The notes under the pieces: model-generated
Seen by the model: only the letters and a program-made list of their open reading frames with translations
Database searches by the model: none
Told to the model about the DNA's origin: nothing
DNA from: Nonomuraea antri
GTDB lineage: Bacteria > Actinomycetota > Actinomycetes > Streptosporangiales > Streptosporangiaceae
Direction: 5' to 3'
Assembly: GCF_013283785.1 (NCBI RefSeq)
Contig: NZ_JABCPZ010000004.1
Location: 1-64,000, forward strand
Length of the DNA stretch: 64,000 nt
Shown here: positions 1-6,897 of the stretch, piece by piece
How positions within the stretch are numbered: the stretch's first letter is position 1
How the letters are laid out: each line of letters begins with the position of its first letter
Program-made: the position numbers and the translations under genes

Positions 1-116
1 CCCCCAGCACCCCCGCGCTCCCTGCCTTCAGCACCGTCTTCACGACCGGCACCGACGGAACCATCCGGCACGCGGTGACCATGTCCATGGTGAACCCCTC
101 ATTCAGCACGATTTAA
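1..116 (+). CDS. C-terminal fragment of an unidentified protein (cut by window edge)
   Basis: An open frame enters from the left edge and ends at TAA 114-116. The last residues read TGTDGTIRHAVTMSMVNPSF, followed by STI. The alternation of Thr, Gly and hydrophobic residues suggests a terminal beta-strand, but no family can be named from about 37 residues. Positions 117-360 after it show no supportable gene. Confidence 0.4.
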   Translation, partial: PSTPALPAFSTVFTTGTDGTIRHAVTMSMVNPSFSTI

Positions 117-360
117 GCGATCGCTCAATCAACCCTGACAACAAGCGGAGCGACCGCTCAAGCCGCTTGAGAGCGCGCCTCACGGCGAGCCGGGCCACGG
201 GCCGCAGTCGCGCCGCATGGGTCGTCCAATCCCTGCCGACGTACGGGGTGCCGAGCCCATGGTGGCCCTGGCTCGGCGCCGCCAAGGCCGCGGGAGCAGC
301 GGCCGGCAGATTGCGGAACAACTCGTCCCGCGCTGGGCGGACACACGGCAATGTCACGTG

Positions 361-858
361 CCGGCCGTATCAGGCCGCTCTCGTAGGCAAGGATGACCGA
401 CTGGACCTCGTCGCGCACGTTCAGTTCGGCGATGGCCCTGGTGATGTGGTCTTGGCGGTGAGCGGACTGATGACGAGGTGCTCGACGATCTCGTCGTGGA
501 AAAGTCCGAGCGCCACGAGCTTGACCGTCTCCAGTTCCCGGGAGGTGCGGGCGGCCGGCCGCTGTCCCGCGCTGGGCGTGAGGTCCTGCCGGTGCGCGAA
601 CTGCTCCATGACGCGCCGGGTCACGCCCGGCGACAGGAGCGCGTCTCCGTCGGCGACGGCGGCGACCGCTCGGCGGAGTTCGGCGGGTTCGATCTCTTCG
701 GTGAGGAAGCCGCCGGCTCCGGCGCGCAGGGCGGCGAAGACGTGTTCGTCGGTGTTGAAGGTGGTGAGGATGATGACGCGACAGCCCAGAGCGGTCGGGT
801 TCGTGACGATGCGGCGTGTGGCGGTGATCCCATCGGTGCGGTCCGGCGTCCTGGATAG
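361..858 (-). pseudogene. Decayed NarL/FixJ-type response regulator
   Basis: Read on the minus strand with frame changes, this segment encodes the second half of a receiver domain (TDGITATRRI, then VIILTTFNTDEHVFAALRAG, GGFLTEEIEPAELRRAVAAV) followed by a LuxR-type HTH (TSRELETVKLVALGLFHDEI, LTAKT, then ITRAIAELNVRDEVQSVILA). Three defects are visible. The N-terminal phospho-acceptor half of the receiver is missing, a frame change lies near 850-620, and one base is lost near 447-450 so that the recognition helix leaves frame after LTAKT. The original stop also seems lost after YESGLIRP. In intact relatives the protein answers a cognate histidine kinase, and no kinase is nearby. Its left boundary abuts a Tn3 transposase scrap, so it was probably truncated by transposition. 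Confidence 0.7.
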
Positions 859-861
859 GCC

Positions 862-1010
862 AACCCTTCTGATCGGGGATATCGTCCAGCGCGGCCGATA
901 TATTGCATGCCCAGCAGGTGGACCAGTCCGAACACGACGTCGCTGTTCAAGATCCGGTGTCGGTCACCGATCCTCAGGGCGCGGTCCGCCATCCCCCCGG
1001 CACGCCACAT
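862..1010 (-). pseudogene. Tn3-family transposase fragment (minus orientation)
   Basis: The minus-strand frame reads NSDVVFGLVHLLGMQY, then in the next frame LDDIPDQKGW. In Tn3-family DDE transposases these correspond to the stretch around TDT.SYSD.VFGL..LLG...P..AD.PDQKLWR. Only about 50 codons remain, with a frameshift between the two motifs. The same stretch occurs in plus orientation at 2.7-3.0 kb (YYSDLVFGLAHLL and LPDQKLWRVQ), so two inverted Tn3 scraps bracket the XRE/SnoaL gene pair. It is non-functional, and the call rests on these motifs. Confidence 0.6.
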
Positions 1011-1244
1011 CGATCATGTGGAGCGAGTCGCGCCCACGCAACTGCGAAACCCGGCCACGGCACGCTTCGTGCATATTGCGGTCTAACCCCTCAGTGCCCG
1101 TCTTTGAACCTGTACTGGATCTTGCAGTCGGTCACTGTCGGTTATGGCAGCGTGAACTTTGAAGGCGAGACGCTGTTGGCGTACGGCTTCACCTGCAGGT
1201 CCATGTACGGGTAAACGTGCATAGCCAGGATGTGTCTTGGACTC

Positions 1245-2036
1245 TCATTCAGAGGGTGCTGTGCATCCATTCCGAAAGAAGCGGGCGGTGTGGTCATCGG
1301 CGGGGAAGTAGGCCTCGACGGCGATCTCTTCGAGGGTGACGTCGAAGGCGGCGCCGAACGTCGTGATGGTGTTGATGAAACACAGCTCCGCTCCGCGGTG
1401 GCAGATGCGGATGGGCAGGGCGATGTCGGCGGGATCGGGCGGCGGCGGATCGCCTTCGGGGCCGTAGGCCAGCAGTTCTCCATATAGCGCGCTCAGCTCC
1501 GGATCGCCGGTCTGCGCCACCTGGCGGGCGAGCCGGGGCAACAGGTACGCGCGGACCTGCCCCAGATTGCGCAGGCGCGACGCAAAGCCGCCCGGATGCA
1601 GGCCCAACCGCATCATGTTGACCGGCGGTCGCAGCAACGCCCCATCGACGCCCTCCAAGAAGACATCGATCGCCTTGTTCGCGAACAGCAGGTTCCAGCG
1701 ACGGTCCACGGCGAGCGCCGGATACGGTTCGTGCCCCCGCAGGATCTGCTGCAGGACGTTCCGCGCCGAGGCCAAGTGCGGATCTTCCAACGGCCGCTCC
1801 CGGACGACGGGCGCGTGCCCGGCCGCCACCAGCAGGCGGTTGCGTTCCCGCAACGGGACGCCCAGATGCTCGGCCAGGCGCAACACCATCGCGCTGCTGG
1901 GAATGGTCCGTCCCGTCTCCACGAAGCTGACGTGCCGGGCCGACACCCCTGCCTGGATTGCCAGATCGAGCTGGCTGAGCCGTCTGCGGTGCCGCCACTC
2001 GCGCAGCAGCTCACCCACCGGCCGGTCCTGCGTCAT
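1245..2036 (-). CDS. XRE-family regulator with MmyB-like ligand-binding domain
   Basis: A protein of about 263 residues starting at ATG 2036 (MTQDRPVGELLREWRHRRRL). Residues 1-65 form an HTH_XRE domain (LSQLDLAIQAGVSARHVSFV, then ETGRTIPS), and the rest matches the MmyB-like C-terminal domain (YPALAVDRRWNLLFANKAID, LRPPVNMMRLGLHPGG). Family members are local transcriptional regulators whose C-terminal PAS-like domain binds a small or fatty-acid-like ligand. An ORF start 24 bases upstream is possible but has no better ribosome site. The gene is divergent from the SnoaL-like gene at 2125, and a perfect palindrome lies between them, which fits a repressor controlling both promoters. The pair is intact although surrounded by transposon debris. 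Confidence 0.85.
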   Translation of the reverse strand: MTQDRPVGELLREWRHRRRLSQLDLAIQAGVSARHVSFVETGRTIPSSAMVLRLAEHLGVPLRERNRLLVAAGHAPVVRERPLEDPHLASARNVLQQILRGHEPYPALAVDRRWNLLFANKAIDVFLEGVDGALLRPPVNMMRLGLHPGGFASRLRNLGQVRAYLLPRLARQVAQTGDPELSALYGELLAYGPEGDPPPPDPADIALPIRICHRGAELCFINTITTFGAAFDVTLEEIAVEAYFPADDHTARFFRNGCTAPSE

Positions 2037-2069
2037 GGGGCGATTATCGCCACGCCTCATCGAGGATCT

Positions 2070-2090
2070 CGATTACATGCCATGTAATCG
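2070..2090. promoter_or_regulatory. Perfect palindromic operator candidate
   Basis: Arms CGATTACATG and CATGTAATCG flank a central C at 2080, giving 10-bp perfect arms. The site lies in the 88-bp gap between the divergent XRE gene (start 2036) and the SnoaL-like gene (start 2125). It is AT-rich against a GC-rich background. This is the expected form of an XRE dimer operator, and the adjacent regulator is the obvious binder (inference). Confidence 0.7.
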
Positions 2091-2124
2091 ACAGGGCCGG
2101 GCGGCGGCTGCGACGGTGGCCAGC

Positions 2125-2505
2125 ATGAGCGAAAACAGCAAGGCCGCACGCAACAAGCAGCTCGTCCTGCACGGCTTCAACCAGTTTGCGGCGGGGAACA
2201 TCGACGTCCTCCGTACCCTGCTGCACGAGGACTTCATCGAGCACAGTCCGGGCAATCCCTCCGGGCGGGAGGCATTCATCGCCTTCATCGCCGAGGCTCC
2301 CGTGGCCCGTGCCCGGCTCGCCCTCAAACGGGTCATCGCTGACGACGAGTACGTGGTGATGCACTACCACATGGTCACGGACGATGACCCGCGCGGCGTC
2401 GCCGTCGTTGACATCTGTCGGATGATCGACGGGCAGATCGTCGAGCACTGGGATGTCCTCCAGCCGGTGCCGGAAGCCGCCCAGGTTCCCCGCGGGATGT
2501 TCTGA
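2125..2505 (+). CDS. SnoaL-like (NTF2-fold) small protein
   Basis: 126 residues starting MSENSKAARNKQLVLHGFNQ. The pattern fits SnoaL/NTF2-like proteins: an N-terminal helix, then ..LHEDFIEHSPGNPSGREAFI, a hydrophobic beta-sheet core (VVMHYHMVTDDDP), and the characteristic end IVEHWDVLQPVPE. Such proteins form a conical alpha+beta barrel with a small-ligand pocket. They act as isomerases, cyclases or ester hydrolases on secondary metabolites, or simply bind ligands. The substrate cannot be told. It is probably the target gene of the divergent XRE repressor, so it may handle the molecule the regulator senses. Confidence 0.8.
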   Translation: MSENSKAARNKQLVLHGFNQFAAGNIDVLRTLLHEDFIEHSPGNPSGREAFIAFIAEAPVARARLALKRVIADDEYVVMHYHMVTDDDPRGVAVVDICRMIDGQIVEHWDVLQPVPEAAQVPRGMF

Positions 2506-2602
2506 CGGGCGGCATGGAGCAGCGATCCGCGTCGATTGAGACGGACCGCCGGGAAGTAGGAAATGGCCTGCCAGTAGGAGTGGAACGGCGAACCGGGTTT
2601 AG

Positions 2603-2637
2603 TGTCGGGGAGATTTGGAACGGAATCCGACGTTAAC
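2603..2637 (+). repeat. Tn3-type terminal inverted-repeat-like sequence
   Basis: The stretch contains GGGG at 2607-2610, then GGAACGGAATCCGACGTTAA. This resembles Tn3-family ends, which begin GGGG and finish with GGAACG..(A)CTC ACGTTAAG. It lies just upstream of the plus-strand Tn3 transposase fragment. I found no matching opposite end in the window, so this is one candidate end of a decayed element. Confidence 0.4.
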
Positions 2638-2669
2638 GGGGTTCCCGCTGGAAACGCGGAATCGCATGG

Positions 2670-3056
2670 TTGAATATGATCAAGGATCAGGCGTTCGGTA
2701 TCGCGTCGAAAATCGTGTCCGGCACCGACCGGGATTGCCTGCACGCGCTGGATGTCATCTTCGGCTCGGGCGAGGACCGCCGGGCTGACGTGATTGTCAC
2801 CGATACCGGATATTACAGCGATCTGGTATTCGGGCTCGCGCATTTGTTGGATGAAGAGTACCGGCCGACCTGCCGGACCAGAAGCTGTGGCGGGTGCAGG
2901 CCGACGCCGATTACGGGGCGCTGAACGCGCCGACGCGCGGGCGACTGGACCTGGGCAAGGTCATCCGGTGGTGGCCGGACATCCTGCGTCCGGTCGACAC
3001 CTACGGCCGGATCTTCAAAAGCCTGCATGTGCTGGCGCTGATCGACGGCGTGCGGG
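2670..3056 (+). pseudogene. Tn3-family transposase remnant (plus orientation)
   Basis: The first frame reads IKDQAFGIASKIVSGTDRDC, LHALDVIFGSGEDRRADVIV, TDTGYYSDLVFGLAHLLDEE. After a frameshift near 2868 it continues LPDQKLWRVQADADYGALNA, PTRGRLDLGKVIRWWPDILR. This is the DDE catalytic core of Tn3-family transposases. After PDILR the sequence jumps directly to TYGRIFKSLHVLALIDG, which in full-length enzymes lies about 30-40 residues further on, so there is an internal deletion as well. The N-terminal two-thirds of the usual ~1000 residues is missing. Confidence 0.8.
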
Positions 3057-3272
3057 ACCGACCAAACGGTGGACACGATCGCAAGGAAGGTGGGCTACAC
3101 CAACGCCTTCGCGCTGAGCGTGGCCTTAGGCGCCGCGCGCGATCGCCGATTCACCGCCAGGACTGTCGGCAAGCTCGCCGGCACGATCCAGCAGCAGGTG
3201 CCGGCGCCCGGAAAGGCCGAACCGCTCGTCCGCACCTGCGCCAAGATGCTGAGCACACATGTTGGGTGGTGA
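3057..3272 (+). pseudogene. AraC-family HTH fragment fused to transposon debris
   Basis: Immediately after the Tn3 fragment, in another frame, comes VDTIARKVGYTNAFALSVAL. This is the second HTH of AraC/XylS regulators (typical form SVDTIARRVGYTNAFAFSVAFKR). The remaining residues (RRFTARTVGKLAG onward to 3269) match nothing I recognise. It is a truncated C-terminal scrap with no start of its own, joined at a deletion breakpoint near 3057. Confidence 0.55.
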
Positions 3273-3305
3273 CAAGGTGAGGGCGCCGGCCTTGGCTCTG
3301 TACGT

Positions 3306-3834
3306 CTACTCGTACCTGCCTAGGGGTACGCCGATAGACGCGGGGGGCGTGAGTTCGGAAGCGTGAATAGACCCCCGACAGGATGTGCTGGCGGGGGTCA
3401 TGGTGCCGTTGTCGCTGTGTCGGTCAGGCCGATGAGCCGGTGCTGTCGGAGCGTCGGGCTGGGGCGATGCCTGCACCGTCTGGATGGCCTCCTCCACCGA
3501 TGTCTCGACTTGGAACGCGGTGCGCAGGCCGGTGATCGTCAAGATCCGCTCCCGCAGGGGCGGGATGCCGGACAAGGCCAGGTTGCGCTGTTGTTCCCGG
3601 CTCTGCCTGAGCAGCAGGACCAGCACCCCGACGCCCATGGAGTCGCAGAACGTCACGCCTTTCAGGTCCAGGACCAGTCCCGCTGAATCGGTCGTCTGCC
3701 AGGCATCTTTCACCTGCCGGTGGACCAAACCCGCCGAGGTGTAGTCGAGTTCGCCAGCCGCGGGTGACGACGAAGCTCTCGTGCAGCCCGATCGAGACGG
3801 TGAAGTGTTCGGCGGAATCGCCTGCGTCATCCAT
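3306..3834 (-). pseudogene. STAS-domain anti-sigma factor antagonist, frameshifted
   Basis: Starting at ATG 3834 (MDDAGDSAEHFTVSIGLHES, then FVVT) the frame breaks near 3757 and resumes as AAGELDYTSAGLVHRQVKDA, LVLDLKGVTFCDSMGVGVLV. This is a STAS domain with the conserved phospho-serine site in the loop (CDSMG), as in SpoIIAA/RsbV-type antagonists. These bind and titrate serine-kinase anti-sigma factors. Removing one C from the CCC run at the breakpoint restores VVTAAGELDY, so this is either a real +1 frameshift or a sequencing error. An additional ~45-residue Pro/Thr-rich tail follows the domain. No partner kinase is adjacent. Confidence 0.75.
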
Positions 3835-3982
3835 GAGGTTGCCTACTTCCCTGCCGTGTTGCGGGCGGGCAATCTTCCGCTTGAGCGGAGGGGGGAACAC
3901 CTTCCGCAGGCGGGGATAGTGCGGGTGGGAGCGGGGCCGCGCCCTTGCTCAAGGCTCTCTATGAACGTCAGCCGGTGAGCCC

Positions 3983-4821
3983 ATGCGCCAACTCGCCTTG
4001 GAACTCAACGCCGACGGGTACCGGACGACGCGAGGAAGCCCGTACACCGGGGTCTCACTCGGGCGCATACTCGACAATGGCTTCGCCGCCGGCCTCATCC
4101 GCGAACGCTCAGAGATCCGGGATGCGGAGAGCACCGGAAAACGCATCAGCCAGTACGACATCTGGCGCGAGGGCGCTCACGAGGCGATCGTCTCGGCCGA
4201 ACTGTGGGAGGCGAACCGCGAGAAGCGACTCGCCAACGAACAGACCGCCCCACGACTCCGGACCGCCGTTCACTCCCTTTCGGGACTGGTGTTCTGCGCC
4301 CAATGCCTGAACCGCATGTCCGCCACCAAGGGCGGAAGCACGGGGGCTGCCGCCGAATGCAGGAGAGCGGCACGTGCCCGGGGGCGAGCATCGGCTACAA
4401 CCGCGTTCAGAACGCCATCCGTGCTTGGGTCCTGGAGAACGCACAGGGCGGAGAGAACATCGAAGCCGACGCGCGGCGCGTGCTCGCCGCGCAGCAGGCG
4501 ACGGCGGACGTAGAGGCGTGCCAGCGCGAGGTGAAGCGTCTGAAGACCAAGCGCAAGCGGCTGCTCGACTTGTACACAGACCCTGATGGGGGTGTGGGCG
4601 AGGAGGACGACAAGGAGCAGGAAGCCGAGATCGACGCGAATCTCACCGCGGCGGATGAGGCGCTGCGCGCCACCAAGGCTGCGGCTGCTGCGGTCGGGAC
4701 GGACTATGGCGCGATCTTCACCACCCTTCCCGATCTATGTGCTGCCGCAGTGGAGCGAGCACCGTGTCCGCCTGGCGTGATCAGGAGCATCGGTGACGGT
4801 CGGGGCCATGACGGTCAATGA
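3983..4821 (+). pseudogene. Large serine recombinase, N-truncated and frameshifted
   Basis: The frame opens right after a stop, with MRQLALELNADGYRTTRGSP and VSLGRILDNGFAAGLIRER, the recombinase domain of large serine integrases. The zinc-ribbon CAQCLNRMSATKGGSTG follows. A frameshift near 4345 moves the frame to GTCPGASIGYNRVQNAIRAW, then a coiled-coil (VEACQREVKRLKTKRKRLLD). The whole N-terminal resolvase domain with its catalytic serine is absent, so it cannot recombine DNA. It is probably the relic of a prophage or ICE that once integrated here. Confidence 0.8.
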
Positions 4822-5182
4822 TCGTGATCTCCTTTGTACTTGTTGAATCACCGATGGCCGTCTGGCGCCGCTCGGTATGATCAGGACGCTGTCTCCTGAA
4901 GGGGTTAACACCACCAAGGTGGCAGTGCGGCAACGTCTCGTCGGTGCAGAAGTGGTGAGGCAGGCCGCTTCATTCAGCCACGCCCCTTGTGGCTGAACGA
5001 AGTTGTCGCCAGAGGGATCGACTGGTGGACAGCTGACGGCGCTGCCCTTTGACAACACTCGTAGTGCTGCGTTACGCGTGATCGTCTGGCGTGCGTGAAG
5101 ACGGATCTTTCACACTCGGATTAGCTGCGGGGAGGGTAGATGCTTAGCTCACCTCTGCTGATGGGCTGAGAGAAAACGACCA
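4822..5182. other. Intergenic stretch with a long hairpin
   Basis: No credible coding sequence. The main structure is an inverted repeat, TTCATTCAGCCAC at 4969-4981 and GTGGCTGAACGAA at 4989-5001, with 12 of 13 positions paired and a 7-nt loop. A shorter CCACC/GGTGG repeat lies near 4911-4922. The hairpin has no T-tract, so it could be a weak terminator for the recombinase relic or a core of its old attachment site. Confidence 0.4.
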
Positions 5183-5488
5183 ATGGGGGCCAATCCGGGA
5201 GCATGGCTCTCGGGCGTAGGTCCCGCCGGTGTGGCCCTTCTTCTGGTGTTGAGCTTGCTTGCGATCCTGGGCGTCAGGGCAATCCTGGCAGCGGCCCACA
5301 AGTACAAGCTTGGCAGTGGAGAGGTTCGCATCTCTTGGAAGGAAATCTCAGTCCGATGGAGCCAAGAGAAGCCACAGGAAGAGTCTGAAGCGTTAGAAGA
5401 AGCGCCAGATGACACATCAGCGGTAGAGAAACCGCGAGCAGCTGCCGGCGATACCGTCACCCCGAGCGGGGGTGATGCGGTCGCCTAG
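5183..5488 (+). CDS. Small single-pass membrane protein of unknown function
   Basis: 101 residues. The N-terminus (MGANPGAWLSGVGPAGVALL onward to ILGVRAILAAAHKY, residues ~12-38) is one long hydrophobic segment. It is followed by a charged, Glu-rich cytoplasmic tail containing WKEISVRWSQEKPQEES. A strong rho-independent terminator follows 3 bases after the stop, which supports a real transcription unit. I recognise no family. Small membrane proteins of this type are common in actinobacterial integrative elements. Confidence 0.5.
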   Translation: MGANPGAWLSGVGPAGVALLLVLSLLAILGVRAILAAAHKYKLGSGEVRISWKEISVRWSQEKPQEESEALEEAPDDTSAVEKPRAAAGDTVTPSGGDAVA

Positions 5489-5491
5489 ACA

Positions 5492-5514
5492 GGCCCCCTC
5501 TTTCTGAGGGGGCC
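5492..5514 (+). terminator. Rho-independent terminator
   Basis: GGCCCCCTC, loop TTTCT, GAGGGGGCC: nine perfect base pairs, followed by TTCTGC. It lies immediately downstream of the small membrane protein gene and could also stop leftward transcription of the 5577-6169 genes. Confidence 0.8.
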
Positions 5515-5576
5515 TTCTGCATGTTCGAGCAGGGGAGACTGGGCTCTGCCCACAGCGCGCCGGGGGGCGCGCTGCC

Positions 5577-5741
5577 TCATTCCTCCATCTCTCGTGCTTG
5601 GCGGGCGTGACGGCGGCGTTCGATGTTGGCCAGCACATAGGCGGCTACTTTCCAGAACTCCTCCCAGCACTGCTCTTGGCTAGGAATCTCCTCGGGTTCG
5701 TTGGGATGAGGGTCCTCGTTGAGCCTCACCTCCCTCCACAC
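5577..5741 (-). CDS. Small acidic hypothetical protein
   Basis: 54 residues if started at GTG 5741 (VWREVRLNEDPHPNEPEEIP, ending VLANIERRRHARQAREMEE). A GGAGG-like stretch is embedded at the start, and GTG 5729 is an alternative. It follows the zinc-finger ORF on the same strand by 19 bp, suggesting translational coupling. No family recognised. Small proteins of this kind occur in the accessory modules of actinobacterial conjugative elements (inference). Confidence 0.35.
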   Translation of the reverse strand: MWREVRLNEDPHPNEPEEIPSQEQCWEEFWKVAAYVLANIERRRHARQAREMEE

Positions 5742-6169
5742 GTCTCGTACAGGGGGCAGGTCAGCGATGGAGTCGGCGAGCGTGATTCCACAGTCGGCGG
5801 CCGATTCTGAGGCGCAGACCGGTGCCGTTGCAACGCGGGCAGAAGCGCCAGCCATGGCCGAACAGATAGGAGATGCGGCCGGTGCCCTTGCATCGGACGT
5901 GTTCGCGGAACGGGCGGGCGTAGCAGAGGTAGGCGTAACGCACAGGTCGTGGCGGCAAGATGGAACACGCATACTCCCAGCTGGACGAGGAAGACGGCAT
6001 GCTCAGCCGTCAGCGGGAGACGCAGATAGGCATCGGTCATCTCGGTGGCCATGTGCTCGACCGGCTGCCCGGTGATGCGGAGACAGAGCGCGTGCAGGCA
6101 CGTCGCGATGGCCTCCTCCCCCGTGAGCCCGCGCCATTCCCGGGCGACGCGATCACCTATATCTTCCAC
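5726..6169 (-). CDS. Hypothetical ORF overlapping the zinc-finger gene
   Basis: It starts at GTG 6169 (EDIGDRVAREWRGLTGEEAI, TCLHALCLRITGQPVEHMAT). The first ~80 residues look like a real helical protein. After VCVFHLA the sequence becomes Arg/Pro-rich and overlaps the zinc-finger frame, so the true gene probably ends or shifts frame near 5940. No family recognised. It is divergent from, and nearly abuts, the ORF starting at 6175. Confidence 0.3.
   Translation of the reverse strand: MEDIGDRVAREWRGLTGEEAIATCLHALCLRITGQPVEHMATEMTDAYLRLPLTAEHAVFLVQLGVCVFHLAATTCALRLPLLRPPVPRTRPMQGHRPHLLSVRPWLALLPALQRHRSAPQNRPPTVESRSPTPSLTCPLYETCGGR
5761..6000 (-). CDS. Small DnaJ-type zinc-finger protein
   Basis: 79 residues. 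The core reads REHVRCKGTGRISYLFGHGW then RFCPRCNGTGLRLRIGRRLW: two CxGxG knuckles, the second with a full CPRC pair and the first with HVRC. Short proteins with this C(x2)CxGxG layout and a basic tail are typical of actinobacterial integrative and conjugative elements, where their role is unknown. The start is uncertain, because the first 15 residues (MPSSSSSWEY) overlap another minus-strand frame that looks better coded upstream of about 5940. A frameshift joining the two is possible. Confidence 0.5.
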   Translation of the reverse strand: MPSSSSSWEYACSILPPRPVRYAYLCYARPFREHVRCKGTGRISYLFGHGWRFCPRCNGTGLRLRIGRRLWNHARRLHR

Positions 6170-6174
6170 GCCAG

Positions 6175-6378
6175 GTGGAGATGTACCTCGTCAACGGCGT
6201 ACTGCAAGATGAGATCTCGAACGACATGGCCGCCGACCTCGACGTGATCGTCGAACAAGCCGACGGCGTCTTCGCCGACCTGGACCCGAACGACCGGGAC
6301 GAGGAGGAGGCGACGCCGTCGGCCCTCCGTCCAGATGCTCCGTCGAGGAATGACCCGGCGTTCTGGAAGAAGCCGTGA
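6175..6378 (+). CDS. Small acidic hypothetical protein
   Basis: 67 residues from GTG 6175: YLVNGVLQDEISNDMAADLD, VIVEQADGVFADLDPNDRDE, ending NDPAFWKKP. It is strongly acidic, with balanced amino-acid use unlike a shadow frame. It starts only 5 bp from the opposing ORF, so the two would share promoter space. Function unknown. Confidence 0.35.
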   Translation: MEMYLVNGVLQDEISNDMAADLDVIVEQADGVFADLDPNDRDEEEATPSALRPDAPSRNDPAFWKKP

Positions 6379-6471
6379 CGCAAAAATGTTGGGCGGACAA
6401 GTTCTGCTTCATCATATTGATTGACGTTTAATCAGGTGCCCATCAGCAACAGTTCGGCTACGCTGGCCACA

Positions 6472-6542
6472 GCTCAGGTGCGAAAGCCCCGGTTACTTCT
6501 CTGTCAAAGAAACCCATCCGGCGCTGTCCCCGACCTCTGAGC
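6472..6542 (+). ncRNA. Short Y-RNA-like RNA (no tRNA-like domain)
   Basis: Terminal stem GCTCAG (6472-6477) with CTGAGC (6537-6542). Inside it, AGCCCCGG pairs with CCGGCGCT around one internal mismatch. The strand CCGGTTACTTC repeats the CGGYTACTTC element found at the same place in the two longer RNAs downstream. The loop is short and lacks the T-arm/acceptor/D-arm insertion. It is the first of three tandem units upstream of the TROVE gene. I interpret it as a minimal Y RNA, because the paired scaffold resembles the Ro-binding helix of its neighbours. Confidence 0.55.
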
Positions 6543-6560
6543 CTCACAACCGAATATGCA

Positions 6561-6699
6561 CCTTCCCGGTGCGCAGGCAACGGTTACTTCCTCTCTCAAA
6601 GGAGAGACGCGGGTTCGAATCCCGCCGCTCGCTACGGCGAGCGTCGTCTAGAGGCCTAGGACACTTACGTCACCGTCGCCGACTTTGATCTCGGGAGGG
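6561..6699 (+). ncRNA. Y RNA (YrlA-like) with permuted tRNA-like domain, copy 1
   Basis: The outer stem is CCTTCCCG (6561-6568) with CGGGAGGG (6692-6699). The conserved inner helix is GGCAACGG with CCGTCGCC, leaving one A.C mismatch. A side hairpin CTCTC/GAGAG follows. The tRNA-like module comes in permuted order. First is the T-arm GCGGG-TTCGAAT-CCCGC (6609-6625). Next is a 7-bp acceptor-like stem CGCTCGC/GCGAGCG closed by a TACG tetraloop (6626-6643). Last is a D-arm-like segment TCGTCTAGAGGCCTAGGACA (6644-6663). Bacterial Y RNAs of the YrlA class are known tRNA mimics bound by Rsr, and the adjacent TROVE gene supports this. Confidence 0.85.
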
Positions 6700-6710
6700 A
6701 TACAACTTCA

Positions 6711-6852
6711 GAACGTGCCCGGTGCGCAGGCAACGGCTACTTCCGACTGATAATCGGCTGGTTGCAGGTTCGAGTCCTGCCGGGGACCTTGGTTCTCGTA
6801 GCTCAATTGGCAGAGCAGCTGCACCGTCGCCGACTCGATCTCGGGCGCGTTC
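6711..6852 (+). ncRNA. Y RNA (YrlA-like) with permuted tRNA-like domain, copy 2
   Basis: The outer stem GAACGTGCCCG (6711-6721) pairs with CGGGCGCGTTC (6842-6852), with one G.T pair. It covaries with the different stem of copy 1. The conserved helix GGCAACGG/CCGTCGCC and the element CGGCTACTTCC are shared. A side hairpin is CCGA/TCGG. The permuted tRNA module has T-arm GCAGG-TTCGAGT-CCTGC (6764-6780), a 7-bp acceptor-like stem CGGGGAC/GTTCTCG with a CTTG tetraloop (6781-6798), and a D-arm GCTC-AATTGGCA-GAGC (6801-6816). The geometry matches copy 1 with different bases. It ends 45 nt before the TROVE start codon. Confidence 0.88.
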
Positions 6853-6897
6853 TTGAGCGAAACCCTCTCGATCACCTACGAGGGGGTTCGTCGCGTC

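Noticed and set aside
6600-6820. tRNA-Glu-like and tRNA-like T-arm/D-arm sequences that could be annotated as tRNA genes
   Set aside because: T-arm precedes the acceptor stem and D-arm, there is no anticodon arm, and the acceptor stem is closed by a tetraloop. They fit the permuted module of Y RNAs, not tRNA genes.
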